Assembly (NCBI GenBank): GCA_028583415.1
Contig: CM053269.1
Location: 40,971,016-41,035,015 of the forward strand
Direction: 5' to 3'
DNA: 64,000 nucleotides
From: Protea cynaroides
Taxonomy: Eukaryota; Streptophyta; Magnoliopsida; Proteales; Proteaceae
Position 1 is the stretch's first letter; the number at the start of each line of letters is the position of its first letter. Below the pieces are notes generated by a model. The model searched no databases, had not been told where the DNA came from, and saw only the letters and a list, made by a program, of their open reading frames with translations. The translations under genes and the position numbers were made by a program. Shown here one piece after another: positions 47,101 to 57,622 of this stretch.

Positions 47101-47303
47101 TCAAATATAAACAAGGAGACTTATGTTCGTAATAATAGAAAGTTGTATGCCGTATAATTGAGGTGTATCTTCTGCTGTTGTTCAACATTAGTCTGCTTGT
47201 TGTAAGGAATAAGGTTTGGGATAATTTAGTTTTTAATTAATGGTTTCTATAGCCACACTAGTTTTTAACAGTCTTGTGGAATAATGTAGTCCAAGTGGGA
47301 GAT

Positions 47304-47708
47304 TGTAAAATTTTTCTGATTTTATTATTATGGGCAACATTATCTTACTTGCCTATTTTGACTATTGGGAATCCAATCAAGGTTTGATTGATTATCCCTT
47401 TCCAATTATAAATCAAATCTATTCCATTATGAGATTGGAATAGATTTGAAATCCAAATCATTATAAATATGAAGCAGGGTCCCTATAGTCTCTCGCTGCG
47501 TGAAAACAAAATGACTCATACCTAAAGGAGAAGAAACTATAGAAGATCTCTGTTGGGATTCAGGTAAAAGAGAAGGGTGAAAAACAATATTCTACTAAGA
47601 GGTATGTCCCATCTCTTTTTTATTGATTATGTTATTACTCAAATGTATTTTATATTCCATATGGGATTCATTGAAATAAATTTTATTAGGATTAATGAAA
47701 ATCCTACA
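47304..47708 (+). repeat. Copia 3' LTR
   Basis: Starts TGTAAAATTTTTCTG and ends GAAAATCCTACA, preceded by the polypurine tract and followed by TCAAG and then the remainder of ACX4 exon 2. Confidence 0.95.
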
Positions 47709-48384
47709 TCAAGACTGCATATTTTGGATTTCCAGTATTGGATATCTCCAATGCATTTCCCCAGGCTACTCCGGCATCAGTCTTTCCTCCCTGTAGTAAG
47801 TTACAATTTGTTCGATGTTCCCCTTGTAGATTACTTGTCCGCTTTGTTGTGTTTGCGATAGGTGTTTTTTTTTTCCTTTTTAAATTTCTCCCACTGTTCC
47901 TGATATACTATGCTTTAGATTGTCCTAGCATGACAAAATTGTTTTATTAAAATTTATGGCAATACACATGAGCTTTACATGTATGCGATAATATTAGTTT
48001 GTCTCACTATAATATATATCTATGACCAAAATAATAAGTAACTACTCTTCCATAATCTAAGCTGAACAGTTCCAAGCTTGGGCTTCTTTCAGCTTTGAGT
48101 TTGCAATTTCTGCATTTCAGGAGGCTTCCATGTCTCTGTCAACTCATGAAGCTCATTTCCACTCTCACAGATCATAGATAAGATAGTAGTTCAACTCTGT
48201 ATTAGAGATATCTGCTTTATCAGCTTTAACCCCACAGGGAGATTACTGATTGAAATTCAAGAATGACAATATGCGTATTGCTTCAATTGAAACCTTTGCT
48301 AGGGATGGCAGTCTTGATCAGTGCTGGCAACATGCCTGACAACCTCCCATTTGGATAGGTTGAGCCTTTTTCTTTTTGTTAATA

Positions 48385-48710
48385 TGTCTTGATATACATT
48401 GTTGTTGCCCTTACCTAACAGCTCAAGCTTTTGGGATAAGCAGTTGTAAAATGGTATCAAAGTTAGGAGGTTAGGTGTTCGTTCCCTGATAAGTGCGAGG
48501 GGTTTGTATTGTGTATTGTTGTACCTTTTTGTGCCAAGTGATGGAGGAGTTTATGTTATGTGTCATGTCCCTTGGTGCCACGTGATGGTGTCCATGCAGA
48601 GCCGTATGTGTGGGCTTGCACATGCGGGGAGAGGGATGTTGATGTGTGTTGATATACATTGTTGTGGCCCTTGCTTAACAGCTCGAGCTTTTGGGATAAG
48701 TGTTTGTAAT
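48385..48710 (+). mobile_element. Miniature LTR element (TRIM-like), about 325 bp
   Basis: Direct repeats of about 66 bp (48385-48450 and 48645-48710) share TTGATATACATTGTTG and GAGCTTTTGGGATAAG-like blocks. The first is followed at once by TGGTATCAAAG, close to the tRNA-iMet primer-binding site. A purine tract GCGGGGAGAGGGATG precedes the second. There is no coding capacity. Target duplication not established. Confidence 0.6.
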
Positions 48711-48779
48711 AGTTTTCATGCGTTTGAGTTGGCATCTTGATGTAAGGCAGCCAGTGAAATTAAGGATATAGGGTTATAC

Positions 48780-49830
48780 TATTGGGTCGAGGTTAAAAAT
48801 TGGATTGAATTGGCCAGTTTGACTTGGAATCGACCGGGGCTGATTACTAACCCCGATTCTATGTGTACTGCCGGCTGAGTCCGGCCTAGTCTGACTCCTA
48901 TTTATTCCAAATTGGTTCTTGGATCATTTGAACTGGAATCGAATCAGGAATTAATAGATACCAATCCTGTACCCAATTCAGAGATTTTAAACCTTGGAAG
49001 GGGCAGTGACAAAAGGGTTGAGCGCTTTGTTTTGGCTGGATTAATTACTGTTAGTTCTTGGATCTCCAAATTAAGGTTTGTTTGAACATAGGGAACTTCA
49101 AAAAATAGAAAAGAGAATAACAGATGGGATTTGGTAGATTTAGGAAGTAAAAGGAATCAGATTCAATGGAACAGGAGAAACTATATACTCGATAGAAGCC
49201 GGCAACAAATTAATTAGTTTACATATTCTTTTCCAACGAACAATTCAATAATGGAGGATTTGCCCGTCAACTAATGAATATCCAACTGATTCGCCAACAT
49301 ATTCTGTTTCTCACGAAACAAGAGATCCAGTTTATCACGAATCTGAGGCGGAATTAGAATGTTTTTCAGCAGAAGGTGTTCAGTCTCTTTGCTTGTTTGC
49401 TTGACTCCTTGACTACCTAACTATCGTTTGCGTTGCGAGCGAGGACCGAGATAGGGAAGTGCATTAAGCCTACGCTAGGAAATTGAACGAGACTATTACT
49501 GGGACTATTCTATTCCACTATTGATTGACTGACCGATACAAGGGACTATTCTACCTTGGTGCATTCCTGACCTGACTTGGTATTCTCTTCAGTCGGAGAA
49601 GACTGGCTACCTACAGTAAGTTGAGAGGATAGCATAAGCTAAGCAGCGAAAGCAGAGTAGGCAGCGAAGGAAGCCGTCTCCTTAAATAGTAAGAAGGAAA
49701 AGATAAAGATAGAGATGAAGTGGACTGGTAAAATAAGAGAAGAGAGAAGAAGATAATAGAAGATGAAGTGGAAAACCTTCCGAAGGTTTAAAAACATGTG
49801 AAGTACTTCATTCAATGCAGTATTTCTTTT
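48780..49830. other. ACX4 intron 2 sequence; no gene seen
   Basis: Includes a CCGGC/GGCCGA-rich patch (48800-48900) and a stretch near 49380-49680 of different, more GC-even make-up that could be of organellar origin. This could not be confirmed. Confidence 0.3.
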
Positions 49831-49864
49831 TCCTGAGAGGCAGTGCTTGGAGGATTAAAAAAGA

Positions 49865-49945
49865 AGAAGGGTAAAGGCGGATTTGATCCCAAGGCCTACC
49901 ACAACAAACCAAGGTCCTTACCGCTGGGACAAGCAACACCTTCAG
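49865..49945 (-). repeat. tRNA-derived SINE head (minus)
   Basis: On the minus strand CCCAGCGGTAAGGACC resembles an A box and GGGATCAAATCC a B box, about 35 bp apart. This is the Pol III promoter layout of plant SINEs. The tail is not clear. Confidence 0.45.
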
Positions 49946-51269
49946 TTCCATACATATTTATAAGGATTAATTTAAAATTTTCTACAAATAGTAAATTCTT
50001 ATCAGAACTGTGAATAACTCGATAATGGCTAAAATAACCCATTAAATGGTCAAAGTTACAATATCAAATAGTCATCTCTCATGTCTTGAAATGTAAAAAT
50101 GGCCGAAATATAACCAAACTCTACTAAATCCTTTGCTGACATAGTTCCATATTTTATCAATCTAATTCGGATCATGCTTGAGGTGGGAATTGGCAACCTT
50201 ACCTGATTTATGTTGGTGTGCAAATGCATGGTAATAATTATCATTTGTTACTAGTACCAGCTAGCTATCAAGTATTAGTTATTTGTCTCATCAAACTAAA
50301 TAAATTTCTTACAAAAGTATTAAGTAATAAGCAAATGGATGTTAATATCCAAAGCTTTAAAAACAATATTAAGTAATTTCCCTGTCTCTTATATTAAAGA
50401 TGTCATGTTTTATAAATTATTATGAATAAAATAATAACCCACCTAATGATTTGAACTCAACTAGGCCTCATTCCAACTAAATGGCATCGAATATGCAAAT
50501 CATGTTTTGTCATTCAACTGTACCCATCTAACAAGTTCTAGTTTGAAAAATAATGAAATCCGTATACAGTGTAATGACTACAAAAGCAAAGAAATTATTC
50601 CTCCATTAATTCAATTTTTAACAAATTATAACATTGTCCCCAATATTGCATTGACCCAAAGGGATCAACTGCTCATTAAATTGGTTCAACGCTACTGTTC
50701 TGGTTAATGGGTTTGGTTCAACTTGGGTTGAGAAGCAAGACGACTTAAAGAGAGCAATGTTTCCAGGTTAACTGGTGTGACTGTCTGGATCGGTCTAAGA
50801 TATGAAAGATTTCCCTGTAGGCTATTTTGTGTCCTGATACAGTTAAAAATTTACTCTATCTTGTTCCTTTTAGCAGTTTTATTTGTGATATGGAGAACAC
50901 TAGATACACATCTTACTGGATTTGGTTTCGATGCATACCGTTGGAGAAACACTCTATATTTATTAGTGTTTCTGATGCAAGAGAGAATCCTACACTTTAT
51001 CAAGCTGATACTTCAACTGTTTTTAACATCTTTGCCCTTTAAAATTTTGCAGCTTCAGACTATTATCAGTTTGATGATTTATTGACCCTTGAGGAGGAGG
51101 CCTGCGGAGAAAAGTCAGAGAGGTCATGGAAAAAGAAGTAGCTCCAATAATGACAGAGGTAACGTTGCAATTAAATGCTGTCATTTGAATACTACAAAAG
51201 CTCTAGTTGTTATTCTGTCTGGTCAATGTTGTAACTAGGATGTCATTGTTTGGTGTTTACTAAGATCAA

Positions 51270-51413
51270 TGGTAAGCTTGCTCTACTGCAACTGGTTGTG
51301 TGTTCGAATTGGGAAATAAACTCTCCACAAAGTAGGGGTAAGGCTGTGTACATCTGCTCCTCCCTAATCCCGCAGTGGTGGGAGCCTTGTGCAATGGGTT
51401 CACCTTTTTTTTA
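51270..51413 (+). mobile_element. AU-type SINE
   Basis: GTGTTCGAATTGGGAAATAA, GGGTAAGGCTGTGTACAT, CCTCCCTAATCCCGCAGTGG and GGGAGCCTTGTGCAATGGG, followed by a T run, match the body and tail of the plant AU SINE family. The tRNA-like head is shortened or diverged. Confidence 0.75.
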
Positions 51414-51421
51414 TTTAGGTC

Positions 51422-51597
51422 AATGATAGGGGCTGTCGCTTGCTGCGATGGTAACAGCTCGGGCCAGTGTGAACACGCGTATTCGAGTCTGAAGGCGGTC
51501 ACTTTGTGAAAAGAATTCTGAAGGTTAGGAACCACTCCTGTCCATCCCCTCCAGGACCCTGCGGAGATGGAGCATGCAATGGGTTATGTCCTTTTTA
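51422..51597 (+). mobile_element. Second SINE, different family
   Basis: TGCTGCGATGGTAACAGC (A-box like) and GCGTATTCGAGTCTGAAGG (B-box like) are about 40 bp apart. A body ends GAGCATGCAATGGGTTATGT and a T run. It lies directly behind the AU-type SINE. Confidence 0.5.
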
Positions 51598-52031
51598 ACC
51601 CTTAGTTAGATCTATTAATGCACGCCCAACTTAAGCCCAATTTAAATTTAGGTCAGGATTAGTACTAGGTTGAGTTGGGCTTCTATTTTTGAGTTTGTTC
51701 TTTGTAATGGGTTTTTAATTATAAGGCCCAAGTGTGGAGGTCTAATAAAGTGTTCGAAAATAGATATGTAATTAGTAGGGGTCCTCATGGTTTAATGATA
51801 AGGTCAGTTACTAGTCTTCTTTTAGTCTTAGTAGTTGATAAGGGTTAGTTTCTTATTTTATCTTAGCTTCCTTATTAGTTTCTTTTGTTTGGTTAGTTAA
51901 GGGCACTTCCTTATCTTGTGGGGATTTGTTTCTTTATTTTGTTCCCATCTTTGTCTTTAATTTTCCTATTAATTAAGCAAACTCCACCTTAGTCCACGAA
52001 AGAGGAGGTTTCATTTCTTTTAGTTGGGTAA

Positions 52032-52676
52032 GGCTATGTTTGGTATCATTTTTGTTTTTGTTTTTTATCTATTTAACAAAAATTATTTTGAAAATGATTT
52101 TTGTTCAAAAATAAAATGTTGTTTGGTAGCTATAATAAAAATAGATGGTAGAATAAAAAACAGATTTTGCATATTATGTCTAAAAATGATTTTGAAAGTT
52201 TTCCTCTTCCTTTGTCATGGAGCGTCTATTTCTCTTCCTCTGTCAAGGGATTATGGAAAGAAATCAAACCAGGAACCGTCTTTGGAGAAACGATGTCGCC
52301 TCCGTTGGAATGATTGTCGTCGTCGTCGTCGCCGTCAGAGCCGTCTCTAGGACGATGTTGTAGGTCTGCGTCTCTGTGCTTTACTTCCGTTCGTTAACGA
52401 GAAGAGTGTTTGAGGGTTTGATTTGGGATGGTTTTATAAAAATAAACTAAATTACTTTTTTAACCCTTTATTTTAACACATGTTTTAAGTGTTTTGTGCA
52501 AAACACAACAAAAATAATTTTTGACCAAAAATAAAAAAGAAGTTGAGACCTCTTTTTGAATTTTGACTTGTTTTTATTTTTATTTTTCATAAATAGTACT
52601 CATAAATTATGCCAAACCCTTTCAAAACTATAAATTTGAACAAAAATAAAAAACAAAAATAATATCAAACATAGCC
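52032..52676. mobile_element. Tourist-like MITE with TAA target duplication
   Basis: The TIRs GGCTATGTTTGGTATCATTT and AATAATATCAAACATAGCC are inverted. TAA flanks both ends (52029-52031 and 52677-52679). The inner arms mirror each other in T-rich and A-rich form (TTTTTGTTTTTG and CAAAAATAAAAAAC). It lies in ACX4 intron 3. Confidence 0.85.
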
Positions 52677-52756
52677 TAAGTTCCTTTAGTGATTGAGTCA
52701 AATTAGGAATTCCACTTCATCCTAATCGATGGGGAGGTTTAGGAGGTTTTCTAGTC

Positions 52757-52808
52757 TTTTTTTCTTTTTGTTTTTTTGTTTTTTTGTTTTTTTGTTTTTT
52801 TTTGTTTT
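52757..52808. repeat. (T)nG low-complexity run
   Basis: Repeated TTTTTTTG units in ACX4 intron 3, possibly a transposon tail. Confidence 0.8.
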
Positions 52809-53525
52809 TGGCATTATAAAGTTATAAAGCAATGTAAAAGCCTAATAGCTTTCCTATGATTGAGTAATGGAATGATAAAGATTATTTTGAGATTGAGAAT
52901 GGTGTCTCATCTCTCTCTACCCCAGGATCCCCTTTCTTCCCTCTTTGCTCTCTTCTTGATCTCTAAGTTACTATTCATGCTTACTGTTCATAGTCCCTAA
53001 ACAGCCCCTTTTATTCCCTTATCTTCTCTTATTCTCTCCCTTAACCCACAACCAGCCGACCCCAACCCCCCGATCTGCATCAACTATGGTGCCCGATACT
53101 TGATAAAGTGTGAAGTGTTAGCTTTCATGTCATTTATGTTCAAAATTGATATCTTGTGCTTGAGCATCCGTATAATAGTCCAATTGTCTGCCTCCTTTGG
53201 TTTTTGCAGTACTGGGAGAAGGCACAGTTTCCATTTGATGTTATATCAAAGCTTGGTGCCCTGAATATTGCTGGTGGCATTATTAAGGTACTTCAATGCT
53301 ATTGCATTTCCTTTTTTGTTTTGGAGATATAAACTTGTACATAGGTTGTATCATCATTTCTGGTAAACAGGGTTATGGGTGCCTGGGTTTTTCTATTGCT
53401 GGAAGTTGTATTGCTATGGCAGAAGTTGCCAGAGTTGATGCAAGCTGTTGTAGTTTTATTCTGGTGCACTCCTCTTTGGCAGTCCCTACAATTGGTAAGC
53501 TCTCTCCCCCCACCCCCCACCCCCC

Positions 53526-53527
<2 letters not shown>

Positions 53528-53577
<50 letters not shown>
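53528..53577. repeat. (GA)n microsatellite in ACX4 intron 5
   Basis: About 23 GA units starting 34 bp after the exon 5 donor, preceded by a C/A-rich run (CACCCCCCACC). Confidence 0.95.
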
Positions 53578-53580
<3 letters not shown>

Positions 53581-55674
53581 ACCCAATATACTAATAGCTA
53601 GAATTTTACTAAACAACTTAAAATTTTGGTAATTAAAACTTGACTTCGTATAATGGATTGATCCCAAACTGTAAAGAATAGCATTCTGTGGATCGGAGGC
53701 ACAAAAGCAGAAATATTTACCTTCTTTGACACAACTCAACAAAGTAGCTTGCTGGGTAAGCAGAACTTGTTTAACATAGTCGTTTCGAGATTCTTTATAT
53801 GCTCAAAACATTTAATGAGTTTTTCTTGCTGCCCCATTGAAGGGTTTGACAGAACCTGACAATGGAAGTGACGCAAGTTCTTTGACGACAATAGCAACAA
53901 AGGTCTAAATTCATTTCTATACGAATTGATGCTTGAATGAACTACTATAATCATCCTATGGATAATTTTTGATAAGTCCTAAACTTTTCATCTCCCTTTA
54001 GTAATGTTTGGAAAAAAATCTTAATGTCCTGATTTTGTTGCTTGTCCTGGCATTGAGAGCAGGTAGAAGGAGGTTGGCTACTTGATGGCCAAAAGCGCTG
54101 GATTGGAAATAGTACTTTTGCTGATTTGTTGGTTATTTTTGCTTGGAACACAGACACAAACCAAATAAACGGGTGAGCAAATAGAGTTACTTCCATATAT
54201 TGTGTGAATCTTAATGTCTGACTGATATAGGCTACTAAACAGTCCAGCTGTAACATGTCTCACTTAAGGAGCTGGGATGTGTCATTCTAGAAGTTTGATC
54301 AAGATTCTAGATATGGCAATGAACTATTTGGTTTGAGACAATAAAAAACTTAAAGTATGATTTAATTTTTAGGACCATTGATTTGGTTGATGCCTGACAT
54401 AGTCCCATGCACCTTACTGAACTTGCACCATGTGAATAGCTACTAATGTTTATGAGTTATGGTATATGCTGGTCAAACTGAGAGTACGTATCATCTCATT
54501 GTTGCCAATAATCTTTCAGTATGCACCTGCTGCTTAGGCTTTTTGGGATTTTCCTGACTGACTAAAATGTTTTAATGACATAGTTGCTTTTGTGAACTGT
54601 TTCAAATTTATTGTTAAAAAGGATGTCCCTGGACTGACAGCTACCAAAATAGAAAACAAAATTGGCCAAAGGATTCTCCAGAATGGGGATATTGTCTTAA
54701 AGAAAGTCTTTGTACTTGATGAGGACAGACTACCTGGTGTCAATTCCTTTCAGGATACACACAAGGTCTAATGGTAATTGATTCTCAAGAAATATTTGTT
54801 TCCCTTTCTTTTGTAGTGTCAGAAAATCTTTACTTGTGTATTTTTTGAAGTATTGATTTTATCATTTTCTATGACATGCCTCAGCCTGAATTTCACCCTC
54901 TGCTTCTTGGAATGCACTTGGTTTCACCCTCATTATATGATGTGGCTGGATATTTCATGCTGATTTTTTTTAATATAAAATTTCTATCTGCTGTTATTTT
55001 AAGTAGAAACTGGACTAGACATCATTTTGTGAATACAGAAAGTTTATTATTCTGGTTTCTCGTTCTTCCCTTTGTGTGGTCTCTGACCTTTTTATTGGTG
55101 GATTTCTTATTCTCTTCTTCCCCTGACCCCTCAGTTCTTTCAAACTGCAAAAAGTTTTTGGGTATAATTGATGGATATTTTAACAGGTTCTTGCTATTTC
55201 ACGTGTTATGGTTGCTTGGCAACCAATTGGCATTGCAATGGGTGTCTATGATATGTGCCACAGGTACTTCAAAATATGCTAGCCTCCTTCTTACATGTTT
55301 TGCTGACCTATTCTAATAGAGACTGAAATTAGGTATTTGAAAGAGAGGAGGCAGTTTGGAGCTCCATTGGCAGCATTCCAAATTAACCAGGTGACTTGTG
55401 CACATGTTGGGTAACATTCAAGCAATGTTCCTGGTTGGTTGGCGCTAATGCAAGCTCTCTGAGTCAGGAAAGATGACATCTGGTCATGGTAGCTTGGGCA
55501 AGGTAAGGATTGCATAAGGTGAGGCATTTGGAAGAATATTGATTGAAGTGCCTGGCTCTGACATATTTCTTAAATTCTTAGGCATGGATTACCTTGAAGG
55601 CAAGGGAGACAGTGTCTCTTGGGAGGGAGTTGCTTGGTGGCAATGGGATCCTGGCTGACTTTCTAGTTGCAAAG

Positions 55675-56859
55675 GTGTCTACTACTTTCACTTTTTTTAT
55701 TTACCATTTTACCTTCATTTTGACTGAATTTGCATAATCATTGCTTCCGATGATAAAATGTTTCCATTTCTTGAAGGTAGATTCTCAAGGTTCTAGTATA
55801 GTTGCCAACAGCATTGAGCAAGCAATTAGTGTCAGAGGAATATAACATCTACAAGAGAAACCCCATCCCTATCTTTCCTTTTGGACCCCCATGTCGCACA
55901 CTGGAGAGACATGGGGATGTAAAAAAGGGGGATCCTATCAACGTCCTCTTTTTTTTCCCTGCTAAGAAAGAATAGACATGTTGAAACAGGGTAGGAAAAT
56001 AAAAAGATTTGGGAGAGTATCTTTGATATAAAGAGATCCAACTCCCTTTGCAACTAAGTCTGCCATATTTGCTCCGTCAAGTCTAGGTTAATGAGGTCAC
56101 CAGATACAATAGAGTTGTGTTGCAAACCAAAGAAGGAATGAAGAATTATAAGCAAATTCCAACATTTTCTACAAAAGAACTTCAGAAATTCTCTTTGAGT
56201 TTACTCATGTCCTCAGAGGGCTGTGGAAAAATCTTGTAAGTTGGAAGGCATGGTAGTAAAACAGAGACTTTCCTTTACTCATTAATAAACTTCTTTATCT
56301 GCAGTTGGCCCTGAATTTTTTTTTGGGCGGGGTGGGGTGGGGGTTGGTACTCAAGGAACTTTCAGAATTTAATAGGGATTCTTTCGATCTAATGCAGCAT
56401 ATGGCTGTGAACTCTTGACCTCCTATAATCCCATACGTGGCTGGATTATTTCAGCTTTTAACAATCCTCCTTCCATAAATAAAAGGCCATAATGTTCTGG
56501 ACTACATTAATTTCGATACGGAAGATTATTCTGCCAAGCATTTTACCAAGGAACAATGTGTATTCTGGAATTCAGATTCTACTTGAGAGCTTGTAGTATT
56601 TCAGCTTCATTAGTTCTGTACTCTCTATGCTTATTTTTCTTGTTATAATTCTTTGTTTCTAGTATACAATTTTGCATTTTCACTTTAACGTAGCAAATGA
56701 ATCTGGTAGAGTTAGCCCCTTTGCCTGATTAACCTGTTTTATTAGTTACATTCTGTCAATCACAATGAGTGAAGATTGGCAACCAGTTGGAGTTCCAAGG
56801 ATTTCAGAACTGGCCATCGTCTTACTCCCTATTGTGTTTTGTATCCTTTGGAGGGTCAC
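55675..56859. other. Downstream of the last ACX4 exon seen; no gene seen
   Basis: Presumed intron. No further ACX4 exon or clear repeat was recognised. Confidence 0.4.
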
Positions 56860-57622
56860 TGATGCAGATCAGAGAGATAGATCTGATCTGCTGTGGTGGG
56901 TTTATGAGAGAGAATAAGAGAAGAAGCAATAGAATATAAGGGAAGAAACAATGGACTGTTCCAGGACTGTGAATAGTACCCGTGAACAGTGCTTTAGAAG
57001 AATAGAAAAGAGAGAAGAGAGAAGAGAGAAGAGAGAAGAGAGAAGATAGTGGGGGGAGAGAGAGGGAGAGGCAACAACCTCCAATTAAATCTACTAATCA
57101 TTCCATTATCAAATCATGAGGGGTTCTTAGCTATCACATGTGTTTATAAAAACTGAAAAAGATAAATTTCACACACTAAAAGTCTTCCATTAACCAGCAC
57201 TCTTCAGAAGGTATTCTAGACTGACTTAAACACCTATTAACAACCTATACTTGATAAGATAACCTCTCCTTCTGTACAGGCTAAGAATGAGAGTCCTTAA
57301 TTGACTAAATAACTTAATAACAAAGGAAATAAAAGACCGAATTAAAAAGGACAACTACTACTTTCAGCCGTTGCTGCTTTTGAATGAGTCCTAAGCTGTT
57401 TCAAAACTAATCCTTATCTCCTTCAACTAATGGCTGTAAATGGAATTTTCTGAACTAATAAAATAGGAAACTAAATCTTATCAACTACTGAGACTAAAAG
57501 AAGACTAGTAACTAACTGTATCATTAAAGCACAAGTCCACTACTAATTAAATATAAATTTCTGTACACCCCATTAGACCCCCACTTTTGGGCCTTGTAAT
57601 TAAACCTATTACAAGTAAAAAC

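Larger units (their letters stand above)
39023..47708 (+). mobile_element. Ty1/Copia LTR retrotransposon inserted in ACX4 exon 2
   Basis: Two LTRs of 405 bp (39023-39427 and 47304-47708) share nearly all bases and end TG...CA. Perfect 5 bp target duplications TCAAG flank the element (39018-39022 and 47709-47713). The primer-binding site TGGTATCAGAGCC (39429) matches initiator tRNA-Met. A polypurine tract AAGTGGGAGAT (about 47293-47303) precedes the 3' LTR. The order gag, integrase end, RT, RNase H is that of Copia. Protease and the integrase core are missing, and a solo LTR splits RT from RNase H, so it is defective. Confidence 0.97.
38334..55674 (+). pseudogene. ACX4: Acyl-CoA oxidase 4 (ACX4, short-chain, peroxisomal) pseudogene, interrupted by retrotransposons
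   Basis: Exons by homology: 38334-38361, 39000-39022 plus 47714-47795, 51053-51158, 53210-53287, 53371-53494, 53682-53755, 53843-53902, 54063-54172, 54606-54765, 55187-55263, 55333-55390, 55395-55502 and 55582-55674. Readable landmarks are FPQATPASVFPPC, SDYYQFDDLL, VAEVARVDAS-type sequence (MAEVARVDASCCSFILVHSS), KRWIGNSTFADLLVIFA, LPGVNSFQD, and ETVSLGRELLGGNGILADFL. ACX4 oxidises short-chain acyl-CoA in peroxisomal beta-oxidation. Lesions: TAG in exon 1 (38352-38354), an 8.7 kb Copia element in exon 2, a one-base loss in exon 3 near 51100, acceptor AA instead of AG before exon 9 (54604-54605), a collapsed exon 11/12 junction, and TAA in exon 12 (55446-55448). The exon expected next (AFCDLEPIYTYEG in the family) is not found by 64,000. 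Other phases and splice sites still agree, so decay is fairly recent. The exon 1 assignment is the least certain. Confidence 0.9.

Noticed and set aside
49380..49690. Mitochondrial DNA insertion
   Set aside because: Composition hints at it, but I recognise no mitochondrial gene or feature.
53296..53742. Open frames across ACX4 exon 5 and the (GA)n tract
   Set aside because: The real exon is 53371-53494; the rest is intron and microsatellite.
54876..55316. 146-codon open frame
   Set aside because: It covers ACX4 intron 9 and exon 10 in the wrong frame.
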